A DNA stretch of 64,000 nucleotides from Gemmatimonadota bacterium (lineage in GTDB: Bacteria; Gemmatimonadota; Gemmatimonadetes; Gemmatimonadales; Gemmatimonadaceae). This document shows positions 36,555 to 45,152 of the stretch, piece after piece (positions within the stretch are counted from its first letter, which is position 1; every line of letters begins with the position of its first letter). Under the pieces are notes generated by a model, which was not told the origin of the DNA, searched no databases, and was given only the letters and a program-made list of their open reading frames with translations. The position numbers and the translations under genes are program-made. The stretch spans positions 35,322 to 99,321 of the forward strand of contig VGVM01000003.1 in NCBI GenBank assembly GCA_016874035.1, given 5' to 3'.

Positions 36555-38564
36555 TCACGGCTTGGCGGGAGGGGGTGTCGTGACCGGACGTTTGCGCAGG
36601 TGACCGTACAACAGTTCCTCGACAAACTCGACGCACTTGAACTGGCCGAGCCGCGCGTCGGGGTCCACGTCGCGATAGAGGGTCGTGCGGATTGTCCAGG
36701 GTCGGGTGAAGGTCTGGGGATCCTCCATCGTCGCTTCGTAGCGGATGTGATCGGGACCCGCCATCGTCCAGCGCTCGGTCACCTTGAGCGCCTCGGAGTG
36801 ATGGTTGCCTGCGCGGTCGAACCAGGTTTCCGCGTTGAATCCGCTCACCGCGACGACAAAGGTGTCACCCTCCCACCGGCCGACGGACTGGCCCATCCAG
36901 CTGTCCACTTCCGGGGGACCGGGATCCTTCAACAGGATGTTGCGGGTGGCACCCGCGTATTCATATGAGATGAAGAACGCCGACGTGCTCTGGAACACCT
37001 GGAACGGAAAGGGCATGTAATTCGCGCGCGGCACTCCCGGCAGGTAGCACTTGATCTCGGGGTCGCGCGAGAGCCAGTTGGCACGATTCTCGTTCCGCCT
37101 GGCGAGCGCAGCCGGCGTGTAGGGAATCTTCCCGCCGCCGACGATCCCGCGTCCTGATGGCACAGATCCCACGGCGCCGAGCGCCACAACCTCAGCCGCG
37201 GGAACCGGCACGACGGGTCCCTCGCGCCACGCCAACGCGCCACGCGCATTGTGCGGCTCGATGTCGTAGTGGTCGTTGCCGAATGCGCGCCAGATCCCGT
37301 TCATGTCCGGCTTGCCGTTCGAGAGGCGCGGGACGCCGCGCGCGGGCTGCATTGCCGGGGGGAGCCCAGCCGGCCTCGCCGCGGGCCGTGCGGCGGGTGC
37401 CTTGAACGCCGATGCTTGTCTGGCGACCACGGAGAGGAGGTCGCCCATCGTGGCGCTCATATCCACCAAGTGCATGCCCCACTGCGCCCGGGTCGCCGTC
37501 CCGGGCGCGCCCATGTCGCCCGGTATGTCGTCGGCGCGGGGGTCGGCGGGATCGCCGTGCACGGTGAGCACCAGCCGCGAGCCGAGGGAATCGGCCACGC
37601 ACTCGCCACTGACGAGGCCGGGAACGCTCACGAACTGCGTCGTGACCTGCGGATCCGTGCGCACCCACCGGTACGCCGTCGTCGCCGTGCGCTCGAAGAT
37701 GCTCGGCGCCGCGCTGAAGTAGCTGTGGAGGCCGCGACTGCCACCGGACAGGGCGGCGGGATTCGTGCACGCGGCCTGCATGCCCGGCGTGGTCACGCGC
37801 CCGAACAATGCGCGGCCGGACGGAGGCACGGTACTGCGAAACGAGACGAACGAAACGACACAACCCGTCTGGCCATCTCGCCGGCAGAGCGGCATCGACT
37901 GGAACGAGCCGCCGAGATCCTTGCCGACCGGCACGGGAATGTTGGCGCCGATGAGGAGCGCGGAGACGACCAGCGATTGCGCCGACTTGCCGTCGATCTC
38001 CCACCGGATGAGTTCGTCAAGGAGGTACGCTCCCTGCGAGTGCCCGATGAGGACGACGCCGCGGCCCTTGTTGTCGTTGGCGAGGTAATGGTTCCATGCG
38101 GCGAGCACGTCGTCATAGTTCGTGCCGCGGCTCATCGAGATGCCGCTGTTCGGCGAGCTGAACATCCGGCCGAGGCCGGCAACGGTCACCTGTCGATAGA
38201 GGGGCGCAAACCGACGGCAGATGGAACCGAAGCGTGCAAACTGTGATCGTACGACGTCCCGCTCTTCATCGCCGGCCTGCATGTCGCTGTACGTGCCGGT
38301 GTCGCGCGAAACGGTCGGATAGACATAGAAGCAGTCGACGGCCGGCGCGGCTGTCGCGGCCCACCGTTCGGCCTTGCGGGTGCCGTCCGCCGAGAGGATC
38401 GTCGTCGAGAGATCGACGGAACAGGCATCGGTGCGGCCCGGCCGGCAGAGCCACGCCTCGGGTCTGGCGTACGACACGGAATCCTGCGCGAACACCGCGA
38501 CCGACGCGAAGACGAGGATCATCGGGGCGTGGGGATGATGGGGGGGGCGTGCCCGTTGCTGCAT
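36555..38564 (-). CDS. DUF3089 alpha/beta-hydrolase fused to a PDxxGxW-family domain
   Basis: A 669-aa exported protein; ATG 38522 is an alternative start closer to the hydrophobic signal (ILVFASVAVFAQ). Residues about 30-370 are DUF3089: AVDCFYVYPTVSRD, the nucleophile elbow LIGHSQGAYLLDELI, and RVTTPGMQAACTNP. After a Pro/Ala linker, residues about 400-660 repeat the family seen downstream: RLSNGKPDMNGIWRAF, GRWEGDTFVVAVSGF and ALKVTERWTM. The fusion links an esterase/lipase-like activity to the uncharacterised domain. It is the first gene of the PQQ operon, with 8 nt to the next. Confidence 0.8.
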   Translation of the reverse strand: MQQRARPPHHPHAPMILVFASVAVFAQDSVSYARPEAWLCRPGRTDACSVDLSTTILSADGTRKAERWAATAAPAVDCFYVYPTVSRDTGTYSDMQAGDEERDVVRSQFARFGSICRRFAPLYRQVTVAGLGRMFSSPNSGISMSRGTNYDDVLAAWNHYLANDNKGRGVVLIGHSQGAYLLDELIRWEIDGKSAQSLVVSALLIGANIPVPVGKDLGGSFQSMPLCRRDGQTGCVVSFVSFRSTVPPSGRALFGRVTTPGMQAACTNPAALSGGSRGLHSYFSAAPSIFERTATTAYRWVRTDPQVTTQFVSVPGLVSGECVADSLGSRLVLTVHGDPADPRADDIPGDMGAPGTATRAQWGMHLVDMSATMGDLLSVVARQASAFKAPAARPAARPAGLPPAMQPARGVPRLSNGKPDMNGIWRAFGNDHYDIEPHNARGALAWREGPVVPVPAAEVVALGAVGSVPSGRGIVGGGKIPYTPAALARRNENRANWLSRDPEIKCYLPGVPRANYMPFPFQVFQSTSAFFISYEYAGATRNILLKDPGPPEVDSWMGQSVGRWEGDTFVVAVSGFNAETWFDRAGNHHSEALKVTERWTMAGPDHIRYEATMEDPQTFTRPWTIRTTLYRDVDPDARLGQFKCVEFVEELLYGHLRKRPVTTPPPAKP

Positions 38565-38748
38565 GAAGATCAGAAGCGGAGGCGCGGGGCGCCAGTGGGC
38601 GCGCCATTATTCGCATCGCTGGGCTGACCGACGCCTGTGCTCGTGGCGGGCTTCCGCCTAACAGGAGCACCGCACGATGCCACCGTCACGACGAGGGGGC
38701 ATCACGGCACAATTGCACGCCGTACCAGCCTATTGCAGGCCCCCGTCC

Positions 38749-40149
38749 CTACGCGTGCACCATCCGTCCCATGGCATCCAGCGTCGCCTCGGCGATCGCC
38801 TCGGACAGCGTCGGATGCGCGTGGATCGCCAGCTCGATCTCCTCGACCGTGAACTCGTTCTCGCGCGCCACGGCGAGCTCGTGGATCATCTCCGTCGCGT
38901 GCGCGCCCACGATGTGCGCGCCGAGGATCTCGCCGTACTTGGCGTCGCGTATGATCTTCACGAATCCTTCCGTCTCGCCTGACGTCCGCGCGCGGCCATT
39001 CGCGCTGAACGGGAACTTGCCGACCTTGTAGTCGATCTTCTTCTCCTTCACCTGCGCCTCGGTGAGGCCGATGCTCGCGACCTCCGGGTGGCAGTACGTC
39101 GCGTTCGGCACGTTCCCGTAGTTGAGCGGGTGGAACTTGTGCCCGGCAATCACCTCGGCGACGATCATCCCCTCGCGCTCGCCCTTGTGCGCCAGCATCG
39201 GCGGGCCCGCGACGTCGCCGATCGCATAGACGCCCTTCACGCTGGTCTCCATGCGCTCGTTGATCTTGATGAACCCACGGTCGGTCATCGCGACGCCGAG
39301 CTCCTTGAGCCCGATCCCATCCGTCACCGCCTGCCGCCCGGTCGCGACCAGCACGACGTCCACCTCGATCTCCTGCTTCGCGCCCTTCTCCTCGACGCCC
39401 AGCTTCACGCTCGACTTGCCCACCTTCGCGCTCGTGAGCTTCGCGCCCGCCATTACATCAATACCGCGCTTCTTGAACGAGCGCGCGACTTCGCTCGACG
39501 AATCCGCATCTTCGAGCGGCAGGATCGCCGCCATCGCCTCGATCAAGTACACCTTGCTGCCGAATGCGTTGAACACGTCCGCGAACTCGCAGCCTACCGC
39601 GCCGGCGCCGACAATCGCGATCGTCTTGGGCGCCTTCTCGAGCACCAGCGCCTCATCCGAAGAAATCACCGTCGTCTTGTTGAGCTCGAGCCCCGCCTGC
39701 GGCAGCCCCTTCACGCGCGAGCCGGTCGAGATCACCACGCCCTTGGTCGCCGTGTGCGTTTCGGTCTTGCCGTCGGCCGTGACCTTCACCGACTTGCCCG
39801 CGCCGAGCACGCCGGTGCCCTTGATCCACGTGATCTTGTTCTTCTTGAACAGGAACTCGACGCCCTTCGAGTTCTTGCTGCTCACGTCGCGCGAACGCTT
39901 CATCGCGACGCCGTAGTCGGTCTTCACCTCGCCGACGTTGACGCCGAACTCGGCGGCATGCTTCACACGATTCGCCAGGTTCGCCGCCTCGAGCAGCGCC
40001 TTCGCAGGTATGCAGCCCCAGAGTACGCAGGTACCGCCCAGGCCTTCCTTCTCGACGACAGCCGTGTTGAGGCCGAGCTGCGCGCAGCGGATCGCGCCCA
40101 CATAGCCGGCCGGGCCGCCGCCGAGAAAAATCACGTCGAAGGAGGACAT
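38749..40149 (-). CDS. lpdA: Dihydrolipoamide dehydrogenase (E3)
   Basis: A 466-aa FAD enzyme that reoxidises lipoamide with NAD in pyruvate dehydrogenase and glycine cleavage. FAD motif GGGPAGYVGAI at about 9. The redox-active disulfide lies in GGTCVLWGCIPAK; the CxxxxC spacing is kept but the usual LNVGCIPSK is altered. NAD motif IVGAGAVGCEFADVF, and C-terminal base IHAHPTLSEA (His-Pro-Thr). It is the last gene of the lipA-pdhABC-lpdA operon, separated from pdhC by the 110-nt gap with the heptad palindrome. Confidence 0.95.
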   Translation of the reverse strand: MSSFDVIFLGGGPAGYVGAIRCAQLGLNTAVVEKEGLGGTCVLWGCIPAKALLEAANLANRVKHAAEFGVNVGEVKTDYGVAMKRSRDVSSKNSKGVEFLFKKNKITWIKGTGVLGAGKSVKVTADGKTETHTATKGVVISTGSRVKGLPQAGLELNKTTVISSDEALVLEKAPKTIAIVGAGAVGCEFADVFNAFGSKVYLIEAMAAILPLEDADSSSEVARSFKKRGIDVMAGAKLTSAKVGKSSVKLGVEEKGAKQEIEVDVVLVATGRQAVTDGIGLKELGVAMTDRGFIKINERMETSVKGVYAIGDVAGPPMLAHKGEREGMIVAEVIAGHKFHPLNYGNVPNATYCHPEVASIGLTEAQVKEKKIDYKVGKFPFSANGRARTSGETEGFVKIIRDAKYGEILGAHIVGAHATEMIHELAVARENEFTVEEIELAIHAHPTLSEAIAEATLDAMGRMVHA

Positions 40150-40173
40150 GAGAAGGGAGTGAGGTAAGTAGGA

Positions 40174-40248
40174 GGTAGTAGGTAGTAGGTAGTAGATAGT
40201 AGGTAGTAGTTACCACTACCTACTATCTACTACCTACTACCTACTATC
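40174..40248. repeat. Long inverted repeat of heptad units between pdhC and lpdA
   Basis: Five GGTAGTA-type 7-mers (40174-40208), a 5-nt loop GTTAC, then five complementary 7-mers (40214-40248) give a stem of about 35 bp. The single variant GATAGTA in the left arm pairs exactly with TATC in TACTATC of the right arm. Further imperfect pairing continues outward (GGTAA with TTACC at 40251-40255). The mRNA of the pdh operon would fold this between E2 and E3. Confidence 0.85.
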
Positions 40249-40259
40249 TGTTACCTGTC

Positions 40260-41543
40260 TCAATACGCCAACATCAAAGGATTCTCGATCATCCGCCGCA
40301 GCGTCTGCAGGAACTTCGCTCCCACCGCGCCGTCAATCACGCGATGGTCACAACTCATCGTCACGCGGATCTTCTTCCGGAACTGCACGGACCCGTCGGC
40401 GGCACGAACCGGCTTTTCATCCATCGCCCCGATCGCCAGGATGCCGCACTCGGGCGGATTGATGATCGCCGTGAACTGGTCAACCTGCATCATGCCAAGG
40501 TTGCTCACGCTGAACGTCGAGCCCGTGAACTCCTCGGGCTTGAGCTTCCGCTCGCGCGCGCGCTGCGCCAGCGACCGTGCTTCCATGCTGATCTCGGCCA
40601 GCCCCTTTGTGTTCGCGTCGAAGATCACCGGCACGATCAGGCCGTCGTCGGTCGCGACCGCCATGCCGAGGTGTACGCGGCTCCAATAGCGGATGTGATC
40701 GCCGAGCCAGTGTGCGTTGACCTCCGGGTGCACCGCAAGCGCGGTCGCCACGGATTTCAGGATGATGTCGTTGAACGAAACCTTGTACTGGTCACCGAGC
40801 GCGGCCATCGCCGTGCGCATTTCCGCCGCGCGCTCGAGGTCGAACTCCGCGGTGAGGTAGAAGGTTGGGATCGGGCCGATGGACTCGCCGAGCCGGCGCG
40901 CGATGGTCTTCCGGATCTGCGTGAGCGCGACGTCGGAATAATCCGCGCCGGGCTGCGGGGCAGGCACAGCGCGCGGAGCCGCAGCAGGGCGCGAAGGACC
41001 GGCGGCAACCGCGGCCTCAATGTCGCGCTTGATGATTCGTCCGCCCGGCCCCGACCCCTGAACCGCGCCGAGGTCCACGCCCTTGTCGCCGGCAATTCGG
41101 CGCGCGAGCGGGGATGCGAGCGAGCGGCCTGACGTCGTGACAGCCGCGGCCATCGGTGCGGGCGCCGGCGCAGGGGCCGCCGGCGCGCTCGGGGCGGCAG
41201 GAGCCGGCGCCGCCGCCACAACAGGTGCAGCCGCAGGCGCGGCAGCAGGCGCGGGCGTCGAAGCGCCGCCGCCTGCACCGGCCACCAACGCCGAGATGTC
41301 CTCGTCCTTCGCCGCGATCACGCCGACAAGCGATCCGACTGGCGTCGTCGCGCCCTCGGCGATCAAGCGTTTGCGCAGTACGCCTTCACCCCGCGCAACC
41401 AGCTCCATGATCGCCTTGTCGGTCTCAACCTCGGCGAGCACGTCGCCGGACTTCACGGCGTCGCCTTCGTTCTTGACCCACTTCGCCAGGCGCCCTTCTT
41501 CCATCGTCGGGCTGAGCGCCTCCATGAATACTTTCGTCGCCAT
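40260..41543 (-). CDS. pdhC: Dihydrolipoamide acetyltransferase (E2 of pyruvate dehydrogenase)
   Basis: A 427-aa acyltransferase core of the complex. One lipoyl domain (lipoyl-lysine K43 in VETDKAIMEL), an Ala/Pro-rich swinging linker, a peripheral-subunit-binding domain (ASPLARRIAGDKGVDL, GSGPGGRIIKRDI), and a C-terminal catalytic domain ending with MSCDHRVIDGAVGAKFL, where His is the catalytic residue. Length and a single lipoyl domain fit the short bacterial E2. It starts 3 nt after pdhB. Confidence 0.94.
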   Translation of the reverse strand: MATKVFMEALSPTMEEGRLAKWVKNEGDAVKSGDVLAEVETDKAIMELVARGEGVLRKRLIAEGATTPVGSLVGVIAAKDEDISALVAGAGGGASTPAPAAAPAAAPVVAAAPAPAAPSAPAAPAPAPAPMAAAVTTSGRSLASPLARRIAGDKGVDLGAVQGSGPGGRIIKRDIEAAVAAGPSRPAAAPRAVPAPQPGADYSDVALTQIRKTIARRLGESIGPIPTFYLTAEFDLERAAEMRTAMAALGDQYKVSFNDIILKSVATALAVHPEVNAHWLGDHIRYWSRVHLGMAVATDDGLIVPVIFDANTKGLAEISMEARSLAQRARERKLKPEEFTGSTFSVSNLGMMQVDQFTAIINPPECGILAIGAMDEKPVRAADGSVQFRKKIRVTMSCDHRVIDGAVGAKFLQTLRRMIENPLMLAY

Positions 41544-41546
41544 CGG

Positions 41547-42530
41547 TCAGGCCTCGATGTACATGACTTTCTTCACCGCGCCGATCGTTTTCGCCAGGTC
41601 CGGCTTGGCCGCCTTCTCGATCGCCTTCGCGTACGGCATCGGCACGTCGGCCTGATGCACGCGCAGCACCGGCGCGTCGAGATGGTCGAAGCAGTCGCGC
41701 TGGATGTAGTCCACCACCTGCGCGCCGATCCCACACACTTCCCAGCCTTCTTCGAGCACGACCGCGCGGTTGGTCTTCTTCACGCTCGCGGTGATGGCAT
41801 CCACATCCATCGGCCGGATCGTGCGGAGGTCCACCACATCGAGCCGGATGCCTTCCTTCGCGAGCGTGTCGGCCGCCTGCATCGCGACCAGCGCCATCTT
41901 GCCGCTCGTGATGATCGAGCAGTGATCGCCCTCGCGCTTCAGCTCGGCTTTGCCGAGCGGGATGATGTAATCCTCGTCCGGCACTTCGCCCTTCGTGTTG
42001 TAGAGCATTTCGCCCTCCAGCACGACGACCGGGTTGTCATCGCGGATCGCGGCCTTCAGTAGGCCCTTGGCGTCATATGGCGTGCCCGGCGCAACGACCT
42101 TGAGTCCGGGGATGTGCGCAAGCCACGATTCCCACGCCTGCGAGTGTTGCGCGGACAGCTGCAGCGCCGCGCCGTTCGGCCCGCGGAAGACGATCGGCAT
42201 CGGGAACTGGCCGCCGGACATGTAGAGCATCTTCGCGGCCGCGTTCACCACCTGGTCGAGTGCGAGCAGCGCGAAGTTCCAGGTCATGAACTCGACCACC
42301 GGCCGCAGCCCGACCATCGCGGCCCCCACACCGACGCCGGAGAATCCGAGTTCCGTAATCGGCGTGTCCACGACCCGCATCTCGCCGAACTCCTCGAGCA
42401 GGCCCTTCGACACCTTGTAGGCGCCGTTGTACACGCCGACTTCCTCGCCCATGAGGAAGACGCGGTCGTCGCGGTGCATTTCCTCGCGCAGTGCGGCGTT
42501 CAGCGCGTCGCGGTAGGTGATCACCGGCAT
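41547..42530 (-). CDS. pdhB: Pyruvate dehydrogenase E1 component, beta subunit
   Basis: A 327-aa protein from ATG 42530 (MPVITYRDALNAALREEM). Family motifs: FLMGEEVGVYNGAYKVSKGL, DTPITELGFSGVGVGAAM, GPNGAALQLSAQHSQ and VVLEEGWEVCGIG. With PdhA it forms the thiamine-diphosphate E1 heterotetramer. The ORF-track start at 42710 is antisense or pdhA coding and is rejected. The Shine-Dalgarno GGAGGT just before the ATG is itself part of a heptad repeat array. Confidence 0.94.
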   Translation of the reverse strand: MPVITYRDALNAALREEMHRDDRVFLMGEEVGVYNGAYKVSKGLLEEFGEMRVVDTPITELGFSGVGVGAAMVGLRPVVEFMTWNFALLALDQVVNAAAKMLYMSGGQFPMPIVFRGPNGAALQLSAQHSQAWESWLAHIPGLKVVAPGTPYDAKGLLKAAIRDDNPVVVLEGEMLYNTKGEVPDEDYIIPLGKAELKREGDHCSIITSGKMALVAMQAADTLAKEGIRLDVVDLRTIRPMDVDAITASVKKTNRAVVLEEGWEVCGIGAQVVDYIQRDCFDHLDAPVLRVHQADVPMPYAKAIEKAAKPDLAKTIGAVKKVMYIEA

Positions 42531-42531
42531 G

Positions 42532-42566
42532 CCCCACCTCCCACCGACGCCCGACCACCGACCACC
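42532..42566. repeat. Five heptad repeats in the pdhA-pdhB gap
   Basis: On the coding (minus) strand: GGTGGTC GGTGGTC GGGCGTC GGTGGGA GGTGGGG, ending one base before the pdhB ATG. The junction of the last two units makes GGAGGT, a consensus Shine-Dalgarno sequence at good spacing. Confidence 0.7.
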
Positions 42567-42585
42567 CAACCCTCGTAGTTGCCGT

Positions 42586-43593
<1,008 letters not shown>

Positions 43594-43631
43594 CTCTCTC
43601 GTTCCTGGTGGCGTCTGGTGAACAGCGGCGA

Positions 43632-44543
43632 CTACGCGACCCCTGCGGCCTGCACCTGCTCCCACGCGTGGTAGCTCGACCGCACCAGCGGCCCGCTCTC
43701 CACATGCTTGTAGCCCATCGCGAGCCCTTCCTCGCGGAACATCCTGAACTCATCCGGCGTCACGTACCGGTCGAGCGCGATGTGGTCGGCCGAGGGCCGG
43801 AGGTACTGGCCCAGCGTGAGGATGTCCACGTCCACGGTGCGCAGTTCACGCATCGTCGCGAGCACCTCTTCGTTGGTCTCGCCAAGGCCGAGGATGATGC
43901 CCGTCTTCGTCGGGACATGCGGCGCGTACGACTTGGCGAACCGGAAGATCCCCAGCACTCGCTCGTAACGACCACCCGGCCGCGCCTTCTTATAGAGACG
44001 CGGGACCGTCTCCGTGTTGTGATTGTAGATCTCGGGGTTGGCGTCGAGCACCGTCTTAGTCGCCGTCTCATTGCCCTGGAAATCCGGGACGAGCACCTCG
44101 ACCGAGCAGCCGGGCACACGCTCATGAACCGCGCGGATGGTCTCCGCGAAGATGCCCGCGCCGAAATCGGGCAGGTCGTCGCGGTCCACGGACGTGATCA
44201 CCGCGTGGCGGAGCTGCATGGTCGCGGCGGCATCGGCGACTTTGCCCGGTTCCGTCGGGTCGAAGACCGGCGGCCGGCCGTGCGCCACGGCGCAGTAGGC
44301 GCAGTTCCGGGTGCAGACGTTGCCGAGGATCATGAACGTCGCGGCGCCGTGCTCCCAGCACTCGCCCACGTTGGGGCAGTGGGCCTCCTCGCACACCGTG
44401 TGCAGGCCCAGGTCCCGCATCATGCCTTTCAGCTTGAGGTAGTTCGACCCGCCGGGTGCACGAACCTTGAGCCATCCCGGCTTCCGCTCCGGGAGGTTCG
44501 GGGCGCGATGGCGCCCCATGATCTGATAGAGGTGTTCGTGCAC
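43632..44543 (-). CDS. lipA: Lipoyl synthase
   Basis: A 303-aa radical-SAM enzyme that inserts two sulfurs into octanoyl groups on E2 and GcvH. The auxiliary cluster motif CEEAHCPNVGECW and the radical-SAM motif CTRNCAYC are both intact. KPGWLKVRAPGG marks the usual N-terminus. Start is GTG 44543, or ATG eight codons later. It is the first gene of the pdh operon, so lipoate synthesis is co-expressed with its main acceptor. A 10-bp inverted repeat lies 53 nt upstream. Confidence 0.94.
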   Translation of the reverse strand: MHEHLYQIMGRHRAPNLPERKPGWLKVRAPGGSNYLKLKGMMRDLGLHTVCEEAHCPNVGECWEHGAATFMILGNVCTRNCAYCAVAHGRPPVFDPTEPGKVADAAATMQLRHAVITSVDRDDLPDFGAGIFAETIRAVHERVPGCSVEVLVPDFQGNETATKTVLDANPEIYNHNTETVPRLYKKARPGGRYERVLGIFRFAKSYAPHVPTKTGIILGLGETNEEVLATMRELRTVDVDILTLGQYLRPSADHIALDRYVTPDEFRMFREEGLAMGYKHVESGPLVRSSYHAWEQVQAAGVA

Positions 44544-44596
44544 GGTGTGCTTAGTAGGCCGAAGAAGCTACGGGCGCCAAGAGCGCGCCGCCATCA

Positions 44597-44632
44597 TGAG
44601 TAACCGGTAAAATAACATTAGACGGTTACTCA
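44597..44632. promoter_or_regulatory. 10-bp inverted repeat with AT-rich centre between lipA and a small membrane-protein gene
   Basis: TGAGTAACCG (44597-44606), 16-nt AT-rich spacer, CGGTTACTCA (44623-44632). The arms are perfectly complementary. The spacer contains TAAAAT and TAACAT, the most AT-rich sequence nearby, so it probably marks a promoter with an operator for the divergent genes. Confidence 0.5.
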
Positions 44633-44640
44633 CTTTTCAG

Positions 44641-44857
44641 GCCCAATTTGCGGCTTGGGCACCAGCGCATAGCGGTGAGCCAGCGGACCGCAGTGGCGAC
44701 GTCGCCACAGTCGAATACGAGCGGCGTGTGCCTGCCCGCGGGCGTGTCGCCAAGCGACACCAGGCGGCTGTCCACGCACACTCAAACCGGACCTAAAACC
44801 CTCCGGACGGGCAGAGCGTAATCAGGGCATCAGCGCGACACTTTCAAGGAGCACACG
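44641..44857. other. Gene-free stretch with several small palindromes
   Basis: The lipA to small-protein gap is 314 nt. Beyond the inverted repeat it holds GTGGCGAC|GTCGCCAC (44693-44708), GTGTCGC-CAA-GCGACAC (44744-44760) and CCGGA...TCCGG before the small-protein start. No ORF is convincing. It could be a structured leader or a small RNA; I recognise no known RNA family. Confidence 0.35.
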
Positions 44858-45085
44858 ATGCTGAAAACCCTCTTTTCTGTTGGCCTCGCGACAATGGCAG
44901 GCATCGTCCTGCTCAAGCTCGTGTTCGGTCTGTTCGGCGGCTTCGTGATGCTGCTGTTCTGGATCCTTGGCATTGCGCTCAAGATCCTGCTCGTCGGCGC
45001 CGCGATCTACTTCATCCTGCGCATCATCAGCCCGGACACCGCGCGCAAGATGACGGACTCGTTCTCGGGGACTTCAGGCAGCTAA
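44858..45085 (+). CDS. Small membrane protein
   Basis: A 75-aa protein with a strong Shine-Dalgarno AAGGAG 6 nt before the ATG. About residues 5-58 form two or three hydrophobic helices (LFGGFVMLLFWILGIALKILLVGA), followed by a short polar tail RKMTDSFSGTSGS. I do not recognise a family. Good ribosome-binding site, codon use like neighbours and the intergenic regulatory structure upstream support a real gene. The role is unknown. Confidence 0.7.
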   Translation: MLKTLFSVGLATMAGIVLLKLVFGLFGGFVMLLFWILGIALKILLVGAAIYFILRIISPDTARKMTDSFSGTSGS

Positions 45086-45152
45086 GGACGTCGCCGCGTT
45101 GGCGCCTGCCACTCCGAGTGGGCGCGACGGGGCTTCGGGGCGAACCGCCCGA

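Noticed and set aside
40150-40259. CRISPR-like repeat array
   Set aside because: Units are 7 bp with no spacers and form a hairpin; no cas gene is present.
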